From assembly GCA_964644705.1 (NCBI GenBank), contig CAZXYF010000059.1:1-16166 (forward strand): a stretch of 16,166 bases of DNA, written 5' to 3'. Shown here in pieces: positions 6,823-15,100 of the stretch. The translations under genes were made by a program, and so were the position numbers. The notes beneath the pieces are model-generated. The model saw only the letters and a program-made list of their open reading frames with translations, did not search any database and was not told the DNA's origin. Each line of letters begins with the position of its first letter. Within the stretch, counting starts at the first letter, position 1. Source of the stretch: CAZXYF01 sp964644705 (GTDB taxonomy: Bacteria > Planctomycetota > Brocadiia > SM23-32).

Positions 6823-6920
6823 GACCAATCAAGGCAATCCGGCGGGCTTGCCCCGGCGATTCTTGGGTTTTTTGCTCTTTTTACCTGCCAGAACCTCAGG
6901 GCATTTTTGCAAGACCGCTT
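6823..6920 (+). repeat. 98-nt structured repeat, copy A
   Basis: About 80% identical, without gaps in length, to the reverse complement of 16069-16166. It starts 23 bp after the flavodiiron stop. Both copies can form a GC-rich first hairpin (here 6835-6860, loop CTTG) and a second one (6865-6871 with 6890-6896). The hairpin followed by T-runs (from 6868 and 6878) may also end the flavodiiron transcript, although 7 nt separate the stem from the first T-run. The sequence between the flavodiiron stop and the amidase stop (6800-6946) holds nothing else. Confidence 0.7.
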
Positions 6921-6946
6921 CACGTCGAAAACTTGGGCATCACCGC

Positions 6947-7615
6947 TCAGTGGCTCAGTCTTGTGTTGAGTTTCGCCCGAAGCCAATCCCGGAGCTTTTC
7001 CATGTTCATTGCCTTTCCCGGACAGGCGGTATGGGCTCCTCTGCACTCATTGTGACCGAGGACGTGACGCGGAGGAATATCGTACTCCTTGGCCAGGTGG
7101 AGAATCAGCTGATGCAATGAGTGTTTCTGGCCCGCGGTCGGCTGGCTGTTCTCAAAGTTACCCACCAAACAGATTCCAATTCCCTCCTCGTTGTATCCGG
7201 ATGCATGGCTCCCCTCCTGTTGTTCTGCCCATCGTGGTCCCACTTCAATTTCTCCGTCTTCGGTCTGGCTGCCGTTACCGATGACGAAATGATATCCGAG
7301 ACTGTCCCAGTGATGGGTGTGGACATGATATCGTTCGAAGGAGGAGGCGCTTCCGCCCTGTGTGGCACTGTGATGCACGACAATGTAGTTCCACTCGCGT
7401 GCCGGGGTGTCACCATGGGCGCACAGTCTTTTTATCTCATCGTCGCCCCCTCCGCTGGGTCGGCCGGAAACGTAAAACCGTGGTCGATACAGGAAGGAGA
7501 GGATGGCAGCTATAGTGATGACACACAGGAGGAATGTATGGGCGATGTGGCGGAGAATTACCCCGGGTTGGGATGCCGGGCGGCGAAGGCGAGAAAAAAA
7601 GTGGGTGATGCTCAT
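6947..7615 (-). CDS. Membrane-anchored N-acetylmuramoyl-L-alanine amidase (Amidase_2/PGRP fold)
   Basis: A zinc amidase that cuts the bond between N-acetylmuramic acid and the first L-Ala of peptidoglycan stems, probably in the periplasm. A single N-terminal membrane helix (about residues 27-43) acts as anchor or uncleaved signal. The catalytic domain (about 75-215) has zinc ligands H81 (in VVHHSAT), H188 (VLGHNEC) and C198 (ACPGK), and Y108 (LGYHF) in the place of Tyr46 of T7 lysozyme. Thr196 stands where T7 lysozyme has its catalytic Lys, as in many PGRP-type amidases. No clear ribosome site precedes the ATG. It follows the zinc-ribbon gene by 12 bp, so the two are probably cotranscribed. 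Confidence 0.9.
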   Translation of the reverse strand: MSITHFFSRLRRPASQPGVILRHIAHTFLLCVITIAAILSFLYRPRFYVSGRPSGGGDDEIKRLCAHGDTPAREWNYIVVHHSATQGGSASSFERYHVHTHHWDSLGYHFVIGNGSQTEDGEIEVGPRWAEQQEGSHASGYNEEGIGICLVGNFENSQPTAGQKHSLHQLILHLAKEYDIPPRHVLGHNECRGAHTACPGKAMNMEKLRDWLRAKLNTRLSH

Positions 7616-7627
7616 AGGCGCGAGCGG

Positions 7628-8647
7628 TTACTCAAGTTCATCCATCTTCTGTTCCCCCACCGCGTGGGTCTCAGAAGTGCCACATTTGGGGCATCGGATG
7701 ACGCGTTTATGGGGGTTGGAAATTGTGAAGATGTGACCATTGTCACAGATCATGGTATAGTAGGCGGTTTTCTCGCCGCACTGGGGACATCTTACGGGGA
7801 AGGTTTTGGACCAGTGGATGCGGCTCATTTCCCCGCAGCTCCGGCATTTGACCGTGATCTCCGGTCCGCTTGAAGCCTGCCATCTCCAGGCGCCAATCCC
7901 CAAAAGCAGGAGCGTGACCACGATAGCGGTGTATCGGATAGTCTGTTTGCTTGGGGTGATGAACTTTTTGAACTGTTTGAATCGGCGAGTTGATTTTCTG
8001 TCTCCCGCCATTTGTCGTGCGTCATAAAGGTCTCCCGTCTCGCCCTGGCTCAGGTCTTTAAGCACACTCAGCATTTGCACTTCCGTTATGACGCGTTTTT
8101 CCATCAGGAGCTGACATATCGGAGGAACCTCGTGGCATTTTTTGACCGCTTTGCGCTGCAGTTTTTTGACCTTCTGGACTTTATCCCAGTCCACATCGCA
8201 TTTTCGGCGGAGAACATCAAGAAATTCCTCGTCGTTTTCGGATGGCCGGGGTAATGAGAGATATTCCAGCAGCCCAACGGCCTGCTCAGACCCAATCCAG
8301 TTTTCCTCAACCATTATTTCGTGGATAGGATCCGGTGTTTGGCCGCTCTGGATCTGTCGATTTTGCTTGACAAAGGCCCGTTCATACTGGTTGGGAGTGA
8401 TGAGGTTTATCCATCTGGCCCATTGAGCAAACCGAACATCGGCCCGGGCGTATCCCTCTGAGCGTTTGGCGACGTAATAATCCACGGCGTCGCCGGGGGC
8501 CATCTCCGGTTCAACAGGTCCACTGCCGCACTTGGGGCAGGACAGGTCATCTCGCCATTGCCGCACGCGAAAAAGCGAATCACAGGCCGAACAGCGGGCC
8601 GCGACGGCGTTTCGTGGTGAGTTCTGGGGGTTAGTATTGTCGGTCAT
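7628..8647 (-). CDS. Zinc-ribbon membrane protein with helical repeats, function unknown
   Basis: A 339-residue protein of unknown role. It has an N-terminal zinc ribbon (C19-x2-C22, C37-x2-C40), then two roughly 60-residue helical repeats (about 65-130 and 150-200) with the spacing pattern seen in the N-terminal domain of GspE/PilB-type ATPases. A basic stretch and one membrane helix (about 238-255) follow, then a C-terminal part with three more cysteine pairs or metal motifs (C268-x2-C271, C287-x2-C290, C301 with H305, C319-x2-C322). The membrane helix divides the two zinc-binding ends, so one may lie outside the cytoplasm. It precedes the amidase by 12 bp. A perfect 6-bp hairpin, ATACGA/TCGTAT (8680-8697), lies upstream; no Shine-Dalgarno is seen. 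Confidence 0.8.
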   Translation of the reverse strand: MTDNTNPQNSPRNAVAARCSACDSLFRVRQWRDDLSCPKCGSGPVEPEMAPGDAVDYYVAKRSEGYARADVRFAQWARWINLITPNQYERAFVKQNRQIQSGQTPDPIHEIMVEENWIGSEQAVGLLEYLSLPRPSENDEEFLDVLRRKCDVDWDKVQKVKKLQRKAVKKCHEVPPICQLLMEKRVITEVQMLSVLKDLSQGETGDLYDARQMAGDRKSTRRFKQFKKFITPSKQTIRYTAIVVTLLLLGIGAWRWQASSGPEITVKCRSCGEMSRIHWSKTFPVRCPQCGEKTAYYTMICDNGHIFTISNPHKRVIRCPKCGTSETHAVGEQKMDELE

Positions 8648-8679
8648 GACCGGTGCCGATAAAGGATAGGAATGATGTC

Positions 8680-8697
8680 ATACGAAAGGCGTCGTAT
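8680..8697. repeat. Short inverted repeat upstream of the zinc-ribbon gene
   Basis: ATACGA and TCGTAT form a perfect 6-bp inverted repeat with a 6-nt loop in the 62-bp gap between the deacetylase stop and the zinc-ribbon start. No T-run follows on either strand, so a terminator is unlikely. It could be a small operator or a chance hairpin. Confidence 0.3.
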
Positions 8698-8709
8698 TTG
8701 GCGGGCCAA

Positions 8710-9636
8710 CTACTCAAAGCGGCCCATCGGTTGATTGTTGCCACTAATATCATCAGCGTATTCATGGAAGTCCTTCAACGTGGACGGGGTCAGGTTAAGG
8801 CCCCAATCCTCGCACGATTCTTGAACCAGCTGCACGAGGTTGGAGAGTCGGGCACAGTGTGGATCCTCCGGTGCGCCCCAGTTTACGGCGTTATGTGTGA
8901 CGAATGTCAGGCTGCGCAGAGGTGTGCCTTCCTCGTCCATTCGTTCAAGGGTATGGCGGATCAGTTCTTCGGCGTGCTCATTGATGCAGGGAGATTCTAT
9001 GCGCAGGTGGGGTGGTGTATACATCTCCGCGCCCGGTTTGGGGCGTGCTTGAAAATCGCTGTTGACGGGGACCTCAAAAAATTCCATTGTGCCGGCCAAT
9101 TTGCGATCAAGGGGGTCGGTGTGATGAGGGAATGGGAAGGCGCGTTTCCATTCACAGCACTGGTCCATGTCTATCCGCCCCGGCAGAGAACAGCTGCCCT
9201 GAGCGTATCCTTCCATGCACAGGACCTGATATGTGTAGTCATTCGTGCTGAAAAACCCGGGGCGAAAAGTGCGCGAGCGTGTCGAACGGGCGTTTTCCCA
9301 GATCCGGCTAACCAGGTGGACGATCTCCCGCTGACGGTCAAAACTGTATGACCCCAGACAGCTCTGGTACTCGTGCAGTTGTGGATGGCACAGAATAGCT
9401 GTTTCCATTCCTGCCTCCAGCAGCGCATCAGCCTGTTGTTCCATCCGCGGGAAAACGCTGGGCTCGAGAAAAAAAGTTCCCCTCATCCCAAGATCCTGGA
9501 GGCGTTCCGAGAAGCTGCTAACGGATTCCCTGGCGTCCTCCCAGGAGTCCGGACCCGCCACGGCATCCGGCCCTTCAGGCGGGACACAATCCATGGTAAA
9601 TATGACATGTAATTTCTGTTTACTGTCTTCTGTCAT
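8710..9636 (-). CDS. Polysaccharide deacetylase-like protein (NodB fold)
   Basis: A 308-residue cytoplasmic-looking protein (no signal peptide) that resembles divergent NodB-homology carbohydrate esterases. Residues 9-16 give strand 1 with D16 (FTMDC, in place of TFDD). GTFFLEP (53-59) matches the typical T-F-F motif. H84 and H88 form the metal HxxxH (CHPQLHEY), and FRPGFFSTND (124-133) matches the catalytic R-x-P loop. A late THNAVNWG may supply the last His. Substrate unknown; members act on peptidoglycan, chitin-type or surface glycans. The open frame extends upstream to 9780, but the first 48 residues there are poor and the NodB domain begins right after this ATG; no ribosome site supports either start. 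The 174 bp up to the ATPase gene (9637-9810) show no gene. Confidence 0.75.
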   Translation of the reverse strand: MTEDSKQKLHVIFTMDCVPPEGPDAVAGPDSWEDARESVSSFSERLQDLGMRGTFFLEPSVFPRMEQQADALLEAGMETAILCHPQLHEYQSCLGSYSFDRQREIVHLVSRIWENARSTRSRTFRPGFFSTNDYTYQVLCMEGYAQGSCSLPGRIDMDQCCEWKRAFPFPHHTDPLDRKLAGTMEFFEVPVNSDFQARPKPGAEMYTPPHLRIESPCINEHAEELIRHTLERMDEEGTPLRSLTFVTHNAVNWGAPEDPHCARLSNLVQLVQESCEDWGLNLTPSTLKDFHEYADDISGNNQPMGRFE

Positions 9637-9810
9637 CGTGGAGGGTGAGTAAAATGAAGTCGGCCAGCTCTTAGTATGAGTGTAAATCGTAAATGCTTTC
9701 AGCGCAACTTCTGAATCACGGCTGTCACTGGGTATGTGTTCGGTATGCCCTACCGGACAAGCCCGGCAGCAGGGCATCACAAAACTTATGTGTTTTGCTG
9801 AATATTTACG

Positions 9811-10608
9811 TTATTGACGACGATATACATCCAGAACTTTTTCGCGCACTGATCCAAATTGGGAAATCGATTCATTATGTAACTGAACAAGTTCGCTGTT
9901 GTATGCCTCCCATCGACTCCGCGCTGTCTCCGCTGACAATCCTTCCTGTTCCTCGATGAGGTTGGCCAGGGAATTGCGTTTTTCGGTGGCAGTCAGTTCG
10001 TCTGTAGCCTGATCATAGGTGTAAATGGGAATCATATCGTCCCCGTGCCGGTAATCGATACGCGTGACGCGATGTTTCCGGCGCATTGAACCGAAATTGC
10101 GTATGTAGAGGTGCAGGCTTATCGACTGGATATCTTCCGGCGAGACACCACAGGTGGTCAATATGGATTCAGTATCCTCCGGTGTGTCTGCATGGAGGCA
10201 AGTGACCGGACGGTGGTTCCGTTCGTTCAGGCTGAAAAAACGGGCAGCAGTCTCGCCCCAGATGTATGCGAACCATGGCCCTTCACCAATCTCATGTGCC
10301 AGCAGACATACGGGAGAGTCCGGAGGATTATTCTCAATCCGCTGGAGAACTGTGTGATCCTTGACGGTAACAATTTGTTCCCCGGGCGGGAGGAATCCCA
10401 GCAGGGCGGCCATGAGCGTTGTTTTGCCTGCTCCCCCGGGTACAGCTCCAGTGATGAAGGGACTCCCCGCCTGGATCGCTGTCCAGCAGAATCCGGCCGC
10501 CTCCGTGGATATGGTGCCAGCATCAATGAGATCAATAATACTCAAGCACCTCCCACCACGTTGATTTGTCCGTCGTATTTCTTCCATATTAGTGTTCTGT
10601 GATCCCAT
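9811..10608 (-). CDS. Stand-alone VirB11/PilT-type secretion ATPase
   Basis: A 265-residue P-loop ATPase. The Walker A is GAVPGGAGKTT (54-64). HEIGEGPWFAYIWGE (105-119) sits where secretion ATPases have their Asp/Walker B boxes, and the His box reads CLHADTPED (137-145), close to the T-HAN-S-xD of CpaF/GspE families. The N-terminal regulatory domain of these ATPases is absent, so only the motor core plus a helical C-terminal tail (about 215-265) is present. The start at 10608 has GGAGG ten bases upstream, which beats an in-frame ATG at 10671. No pilin, platform or secretin gene is near. It may drive a pilus or secretion machine encoded elsewhere, or may be a repurposed ATPase. Confidence 0.8.
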   Translation of the reverse strand: MGSQNTNMEEIRRTNQRGGRCLSIIDLIDAGTISTEAAGFCWTAIQAGSPFITGAVPGGAGKTTLMAALLGFLPPGEQIVTVKDHTVLQRIENNPPDSPVCLLAHEIGEGPWFAYIWGETAARFFSLNERNHRPVTCLHADTPEDTESILTTCGVSPEDIQSISLHLYIRNFGSMRRKHRVTRIDYRHGDDMIPIYTYDQATDELTATEKRNSLANLIEEQEGLSAETARSRWEAYNSELVQLHNESISQFGSVREKVLDVYRRQ

Positions 10609-10694
10609 AATATTTTTACCTCCTTGCTGATTGTTCTGGTCTGGATTGCGCGTGTTGCCGGTCCGTAGCAACCCTCTTGATTGAACTCATTTTG

Positions 10695-10723
10695 TTTACA
10701 GTTCACCCTGAATATGGTAAAAG
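10695..10723 (+). promoter_or_regulatory. Promoter candidate for the LptD-like gene
   Basis: TTTACA (five of six match TTGACA), a 17-bp spacer and TAAAAG (four of six match TATAAT), in the 162-bp divergent region between the ATPase and lptD starts. It predicts a leader of about 40 nt. Confidence 0.35.
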
Positions 10724-10770
10724 ACGGTTCCAACTTCTTGTAACGTGAATCATTCTTATACCCGCTAAAA

Positions 10771-13572
10771 GTGCATGTGATGAACTTTATCCGACGAAAA
10801 TTGTATGGAGATGTTATCAGCGGAGTGGCCGGGCGTGTAACCCTTTTCATGTGTTTGCTGATGGTGGTGGTGATAGCGTCCGCTGGTGCGGGAGAGCATA
10901 CGCAGAGGACTGCTCGACCCATCCGTATGCGAAGCCGGAGCGCTATGAAGGTGTATGAAAGTGAGGCGACCAAAGTGTTCGTCTCCACTGGTGTGGCCCA
11001 GGTTCGGCAGGGGGATTTTCGCATGGTGGCCCCGCGGCTGGTCTTATGGTTGGACAAACGACATTCCAAGGTGAAAACCCGGGTCCGAGTGTTCGCTCTT
11101 GGAACGGGCCCCGCGGGCCAAACCCCGGAGAACCCCGTTTATGTGGTGGAAGGGGAGAGTGCAGCTACGCTTGCAGGGACGTACCGAATGATGGACAGCC
11201 CGGTCGGGCTCTCCTGGGACACCGATACGAAGAAAGTGAAGGAGAAAAAGGGCCTTGGCCCACTGTTCCGGCGTGCCCGTGAGATGACGAAGGGGCGTGA
11301 TGCGTTTGATCTGGATACGTTACCAAAAGCGAAGAAATCCGTTTCGCCCCCCAGCATTCAGCAGGTGTTGCAGGCCGATGCAATCCATTTTTTCACCGAC
11401 AAAGAAGAGGGTATGACTACGGTCGTGTATATGGGCAACGTGCACGGCCAGTACAAGAATATCAACCTGCGGGCCGACAGCCTCGTTTTATGGATCGACC
11501 AGGACAATGGGGGATACGAGATGTATGCCGAGGGGGATGTGTTGCTGGACCGGAAAAAGAGTGCACCTGCAAAAGTTGAAGGTGGGGACCTGGCGGGGTT
11601 GGGGGCATTCAACAAATTCCGGGCAGATGAGCTGTATATCAATGCACGCAGAAAACGAGCCCGAGCTTCCCAGGTGGAACTGCAGATGGACACGGAAATG
11701 GCGGGTCCGGCCAGAGTGGTCGTGGCCAGGGGGAAAGAGGTTTATGTGCTGGATCCCAAAAACTACGTGATTGAGGAAGTAAGCGTAACACATTGTGACT
11801 TCGGTGATCCTCATTATCAGATTGTCGGTGAACGATCCCGGATCGTTCGAGATGACCCGCATCTGTTCATCTCCACCTGGGACGTGGGGCTGGAGACCGG
11901 GCGGAGGGATAAAAAGCTGCTGGGACTGCCTTTTCTGTCCATTGATGCGGGGAATAAACCGGGTTACCTGCTGAGAAGTGTGAGCGTGGGGAGCAGCGAC
12001 AAATACGGCATGTTCGTGCGCACCCGGTGGCGCCTTCGGAATCTTGGCTGGGACCCGGACTGGATGACGGAGTTCGGGGGAAGACTGGATTATTTTGGTG
12101 ACCGCGGTGTAGGAGCGGGGCTTGAGCTGGGCTATGATTTTGAGGCCTTTGATGCAAAACATCACGGTCTTTTACGCACCTATTATGTCCACGACTCGAA
12201 AGAAAAAGATGATAATGGCAGACTCGTACCAAAAGAGGACCGCGGACGAGCCTGGTGGGAGCATCATACTACCTGGAATGAACAATGGAGCACGGACGCG
12301 GAGTTTTACTGGCTTTCGGACTCGGGTTTCCTGAGTGAGTATTTCGAGGAGGATTTTGATACCCTGCGTGCCCCCGAAAGCTACATCTACAGCCGGTATG
12401 CACAGAACACCGTGTGGGCAGGATTCACGTATAAGCAACAGGTGAATGACTTCATCACGCAGGTTGAGGAGATGCCATCGGGAGAACTGCAGATTATCGG
12501 CTCTCCACTGGGTGATTTTGTTTATGACGCGACTTTTGACGCTGGTGTGTATGATCTGGAGATCAGTGATGAACTAACCGCGGCCGATCCACCGGCTTTT
12601 TTTCGCGGGCATACCGATCATCGTCTATCACTGCCCTTCTCATGGGGAGGCGTCCATTTCGACCCCTTCGTCCGCGCAGTTGGCACATGGGCCGGGGAAG
12701 GGGTGAAAAGTAGTGGCCGATTTGGAGGGTCGGAATTGCGGCTGGGGGGCGGTGGCGGAATCCGGGCCAGCATGGACCTCTCGCGCAATTTTGGTGTGAA
12801 TAGCTCGACTCTTCAGCTCAACCGCCTCCGACACATTATGACCCCCTATGTCGAGGCCGAGACTCTCCAGGTCAGTACGGGATCGGACAAATTTATACAA
12901 CTGGGTGGACGGGATCCCTGGCCTCGCCAGGGTAATGGGCCACGCCCCCATACCGACCTCGTTGATGGTATTGACGATTTGACAGAAGTGAGAGTGGGCA
13001 TGCGGCATCGTTTGCAAACCAAGCGTCGAAACAGCGAGAAGGCTCCATGGAACAGCGTCGATTGGATTGACCTCGACGCGGCCGTGGTAGTCCGGTCCAC
13101 CGATTCAGTTCGTGTTCCCGAAGATGATAACTACATTGATCTGGATTTTGCGTGGGAAGTGCTGGATTGGTGGCGCATAACTTCCGAAGACAATCGGTTC
13201 AGTTTGCAGGATGGGGTGGACGTGTTAAATCTCGGGACCAGTGTGGATTTAACTGATGAGGCCGTTTTCGGTTTGGCTTTTCATCACATCAGTGGCGAGA
13301 GCAAAAATGTTGGTGGATATATCCGGGCGGATCTGAGCGATCGATATTCTCTCACGGTGCAGGAAAGCTATGAGTTTGATGCCGGGGGAAGCGGGGGAAC
13401 CAGTAATATCGATACGCGAGTCGTGTTACAACGTTATTTCCACATGTGGGTCGGGTCGCTGATATTCCGGCACGATTCGGGGGATCAGGGGAACAACACC
13501 CTTATGATCAATTTTGCGCCGCGCGGGTTCCGTGCACCCATTCAGCAGGAATTCTCCTCATTCATGGATTGA
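10771..13572 (+). CDS. lptD: LptD-like outer-membrane LPS assembly protein
   Basis: A 933-residue exported protein likely to insert lipopolysaccharide into the outer leaflet. A signal-type hydrophobic segment lies at about 22-40. OstA/LptA-like strand repeats occupy about 66-100 and 200-262, separated by a charged insert (150-195). The jellyroll-to-barrel junction has T340-HC-DFGDPHYQI, like the T-C-x-x-p-W of LptD. The barrel begins near 360. SDSGFLSEYFEEDFD (517-530) recalls the D-x-x-Y/L-x-x-F motif, and RLRHIMTPYVEAE (685-697) matches the conserved R-H-x-x-x-P barrel strand. It is longer than E. coli LptD (784). No ribosome site is clear; ATG at 10780 is an alternative start. No other lpt gene is in the window. 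Confidence 0.7.
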   Translation: MHVMNFIRRKLYGDVISGVAGRVTLFMCLLMVVVIASAGAGEHTQRTARPIRMRSRSAMKVYESEATKVFVSTGVAQVRQGDFRMVAPRLVLWLDKRHSKVKTRVRVFALGTGPAGQTPENPVYVVEGESAATLAGTYRMMDSPVGLSWDTDTKKVKEKKGLGPLFRRAREMTKGRDAFDLDTLPKAKKSVSPPSIQQVLQADAIHFFTDKEEGMTTVVYMGNVHGQYKNINLRADSLVLWIDQDNGGYEMYAEGDVLLDRKKSAPAKVEGGDLAGLGAFNKFRADELYINARRKRARASQVELQMDTEMAGPARVVVARGKEVYVLDPKNYVIEEVSVTHCDFGDPHYQIVGERSRIVRDDPHLFISTWDVGLETGRRDKKLLGLPFLSIDAGNKPGYLLRSVSVGSSDKYGMFVRTRWRLRNLGWDPDWMTEFGGRLDYFGDRGVGAGLELGYDFEAFDAKHHGLLRTYYVHDSKEKDDNGRLVPKEDRGRAWWEHHTTWNEQWSTDAEFYWLSDSGFLSEYFEEDFDTLRAPESYIYSRYAQNTVWAGFTYKQQVNDFITQVEEMPSGELQIIGSPLGDFVYDATFDAGVYDLEISDELTAADPPAFFRGHTDHRLSLPFSWGGVHFDPFVRAVGTWAGEGVKSSGRFGGSELRLGGGGGIRASMDLSRNFGVNSSTLQLNRLRHIMTPYVEAETLQVSTGSDKFIQLGGRDPWPRQGNGPRPHTDLVDGIDDLTEVRVGMRHRLQTKRRNSEKAPWNSVDWIDLDAAVVVRSTDSVRVPEDDNYIDLDFAWEVLDWWRITSEDNRFSLQDGVDVLNLGTSVDLTDEAVFGLAFHHISGESKNVGGYIRADLSDRYSLTVQESYEFDAGGSGGTSNIDTRVVLQRYFHMWVGSLIFRHDSGDQGNNTLMINFAPRGFRAPIQQEFSSFMD

Positions 13573-13828
13573 GAATCTGTGTCGCGCCGATCCGTTTGCC
13601 AGAGCAGGATGGGGGTAAGGCATTCGGCCTGTGTGGGTAGATCGCATGCGTGGTCGCCCGGGAGGCGCCACCGCTTTGTTGTTCCTCGTGTCCGCGCTTC
13701 CAATCATGTGGTTCGTGGCCGCTGATATGGCCGTTCGTCTCTGTGTTCCGCTGAAGGGAACCTCTTGAAGGGGGACGGCAGAAGGTTGCATAACAGGAAA
13801 CTAACTGCGTGCTTTTCGAGGTGTTTTC
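13573..13828 (+). other. 256-bp non-coding gap between lptD and xseA
   Basis: No credible gene is present. A strong hairpin with one bulge lies at 13650-13671 (GTGG-TCGCC paired with GGCG-CCAC) and is followed by the T-rich CGCTTTGTTGTT, so it may be a weak terminator of lptD. GTTCC/GGAAC further on forms a small second hairpin. The gap also supplies the xseA ribosome site (GAGGTG before the GTG start). A small RNA is possible but not shown. Confidence 0.4.
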
Positions 13829-15100
13829 GTGGCCAAACAAAATAACTTACCGTTTGAAAACCGCGAACAGGATGCGGTCACCGTTAGTGAGCTTACACGT
13901 CGTGTCCAGCGCACCATTGAAAATGCTTTCAGCAATGTTTGTGTGGTGGGTGAGATATCTCAGTTCACCATCGCTTCTTCCGGGCACATCTATCTGACGC
14001 TCAAAGACGAGGATGCCGTCCTGAAGGCGATTATATGGAGATCCACAGCCCGAAAATTGAAGTTTGAACTGGAGGAAGGTCTGGAACTGGTGGCTCGAGG
14101 CAGTCTGGACGTGTATCCTCCTCGAGGCAGTTACCAGCTCATTGTTCGGGAGGTGCAGCCGCGTGGTATGGGGGCTCTGCAGCTCGCTTTCCGTAAGCTC
14201 ATGAAAAGGTTGGAAGAGGAGGGGTTGTTCCGCACCGAACACAAGAAAAACTTGCCGGAATTCCCGCGCCGTATAGGCGTTGTCACCAGTCCGACAGGGG
14301 CCGCAATACGCGACATCGTCCGGGTCGTTGAGCGTCGGTGGCCGCTTGCAACGATTTACCTGTTGCCCCGTCGTGTTCAGGGAGAGGCCGCGGCTGAGGA
14401 GATAGCGGCCGCTATTCGTTTGTTGAACGCCCGTCGGCCGGATCTGGATCTGATGATAGTGGGCCGGGGGGGCGGAAGTTTGGAGGATCTGTGGGCCTTC
14501 AATGAGGAGGTGGTTGCCCGAGCGATTTTTGACAGCGAGATACCGGTGGTCAGTGCGGTCGGGCATGAAGTGGATACGTCGGTGTCGGATTTTGTCGCCG
14601 ATGCTCGCGTCGCCACGCCCTCAGCGGCCGGTGAGAATGTTGTACCGGATCAGACTGAGGTAGGGGCACAGGTGGAGAACCTCAAAAATCGGCTCGCTCG
14701 GTCACTGCAGTCGAAAGTGCGGCATGCCCGCCAGCGGCTGGATTCGGTCAAACGCAGCATGGCATTCCGGCGTCCGGAGATGGTGGTTCAGGAGCGCGCT
14801 CAACGGGTTGATGAATTGTGGGAAAAGTTGCGCGGAAACTTTGAACACGATCTGGCCATGAGGCGGGAACGGGTGAATGCACTGGCGGGCAAATTGGAGG
14901 CGCTCAGCCCATTGAGAGTTATGGATCGGGGCTTCAGTGTAGCTTTTGATTCGTCCGATGAGGTGCTGACATCCGTGCAAGAGGTCGAAATGGGTGATAC
15001 AATGATGACGCGTCTGCGTGATGGAAGAATATATTCACGGGTCGAAACGGTGGAAACGACAGGGAATGTCATTGCGGATAAGGAACAGCAAAATGAATGA
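13829..15100 (+). CDS. xseA: Exodeoxyribonuclease VII large subunit
   Basis: The catalytic subunit of exonuclease VII, which degrades single-stranded DNA to short acid-soluble oligonucleotides in repair and recombination. At 423 residues it has the normal length. An N-terminal OB-fold for ssDNA binding (about 16-113; GEISQF, GHIYLTLKD) leads into the catalytic domain, with GVVTSPTGAAIRDI (150-163), GRGGGSLEDLWAFNEE (212-227) and SAVGHEVDTSVSDFVADARVATPSAA (242-267). A long coiled-coil region (about 270-370) and a C-terminal beta segment with SPLRVMDRGFS follow. The start is GTG with GAGGTG six to seven bases upstream. The small subunit xseB usually lies just downstream but is not found in this window. 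Confidence 0.95.
   Translation: MAKQNNLPFENREQDAVTVSELTRRVQRTIENAFSNVCVVGEISQFTIASSGHIYLTLKDEDAVLKAIIWRSTARKLKFELEEGLELVARGSLDVYPPRGSYQLIVREVQPRGMGALQLAFRKLMKRLEEEGLFRTEHKKNLPEFPRRIGVVTSPTGAAIRDIVRVVERRWPLATIYLLPRRVQGEAAAEEIAAAIRLLNARRPDLDLMIVGRGGGSLEDLWAFNEEVVARAIFDSEIPVVSAVGHEVDTSVSDFVADARVATPSAAGENVVPDQTEVGAQVENLKNRLARSLQSKVRHARQRLDSVKRSMAFRRPEMVVQERAQRVDELWEKLRGNFEHDLAMRRERVNALAGKLEALSPLRVMDRGFSVAFDSSDEVLTSVQEVEMGDTMMTRLRDGRIYSRVETVETTGNVIADKEQQNE

Noticed and set aside
7121..7873. 250-codon open frame on the plus strand
   Set aside because: It is the complement of the amidase and zinc-ribbon genes, both of which have clear domain motifs.
11488..12165. 225-codon minus-strand open frame inside lptD
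   Set aside because: A shadow of the LptD-like gene; its sequence is His/Pro/Arg-rich without any family feature.
13573..13828. Possible 6S RNA in the gap before xseA
   Set aside because: I tried to pair the two ends into the closing stem of 6S RNA and found no consistent stem around a central bubble.
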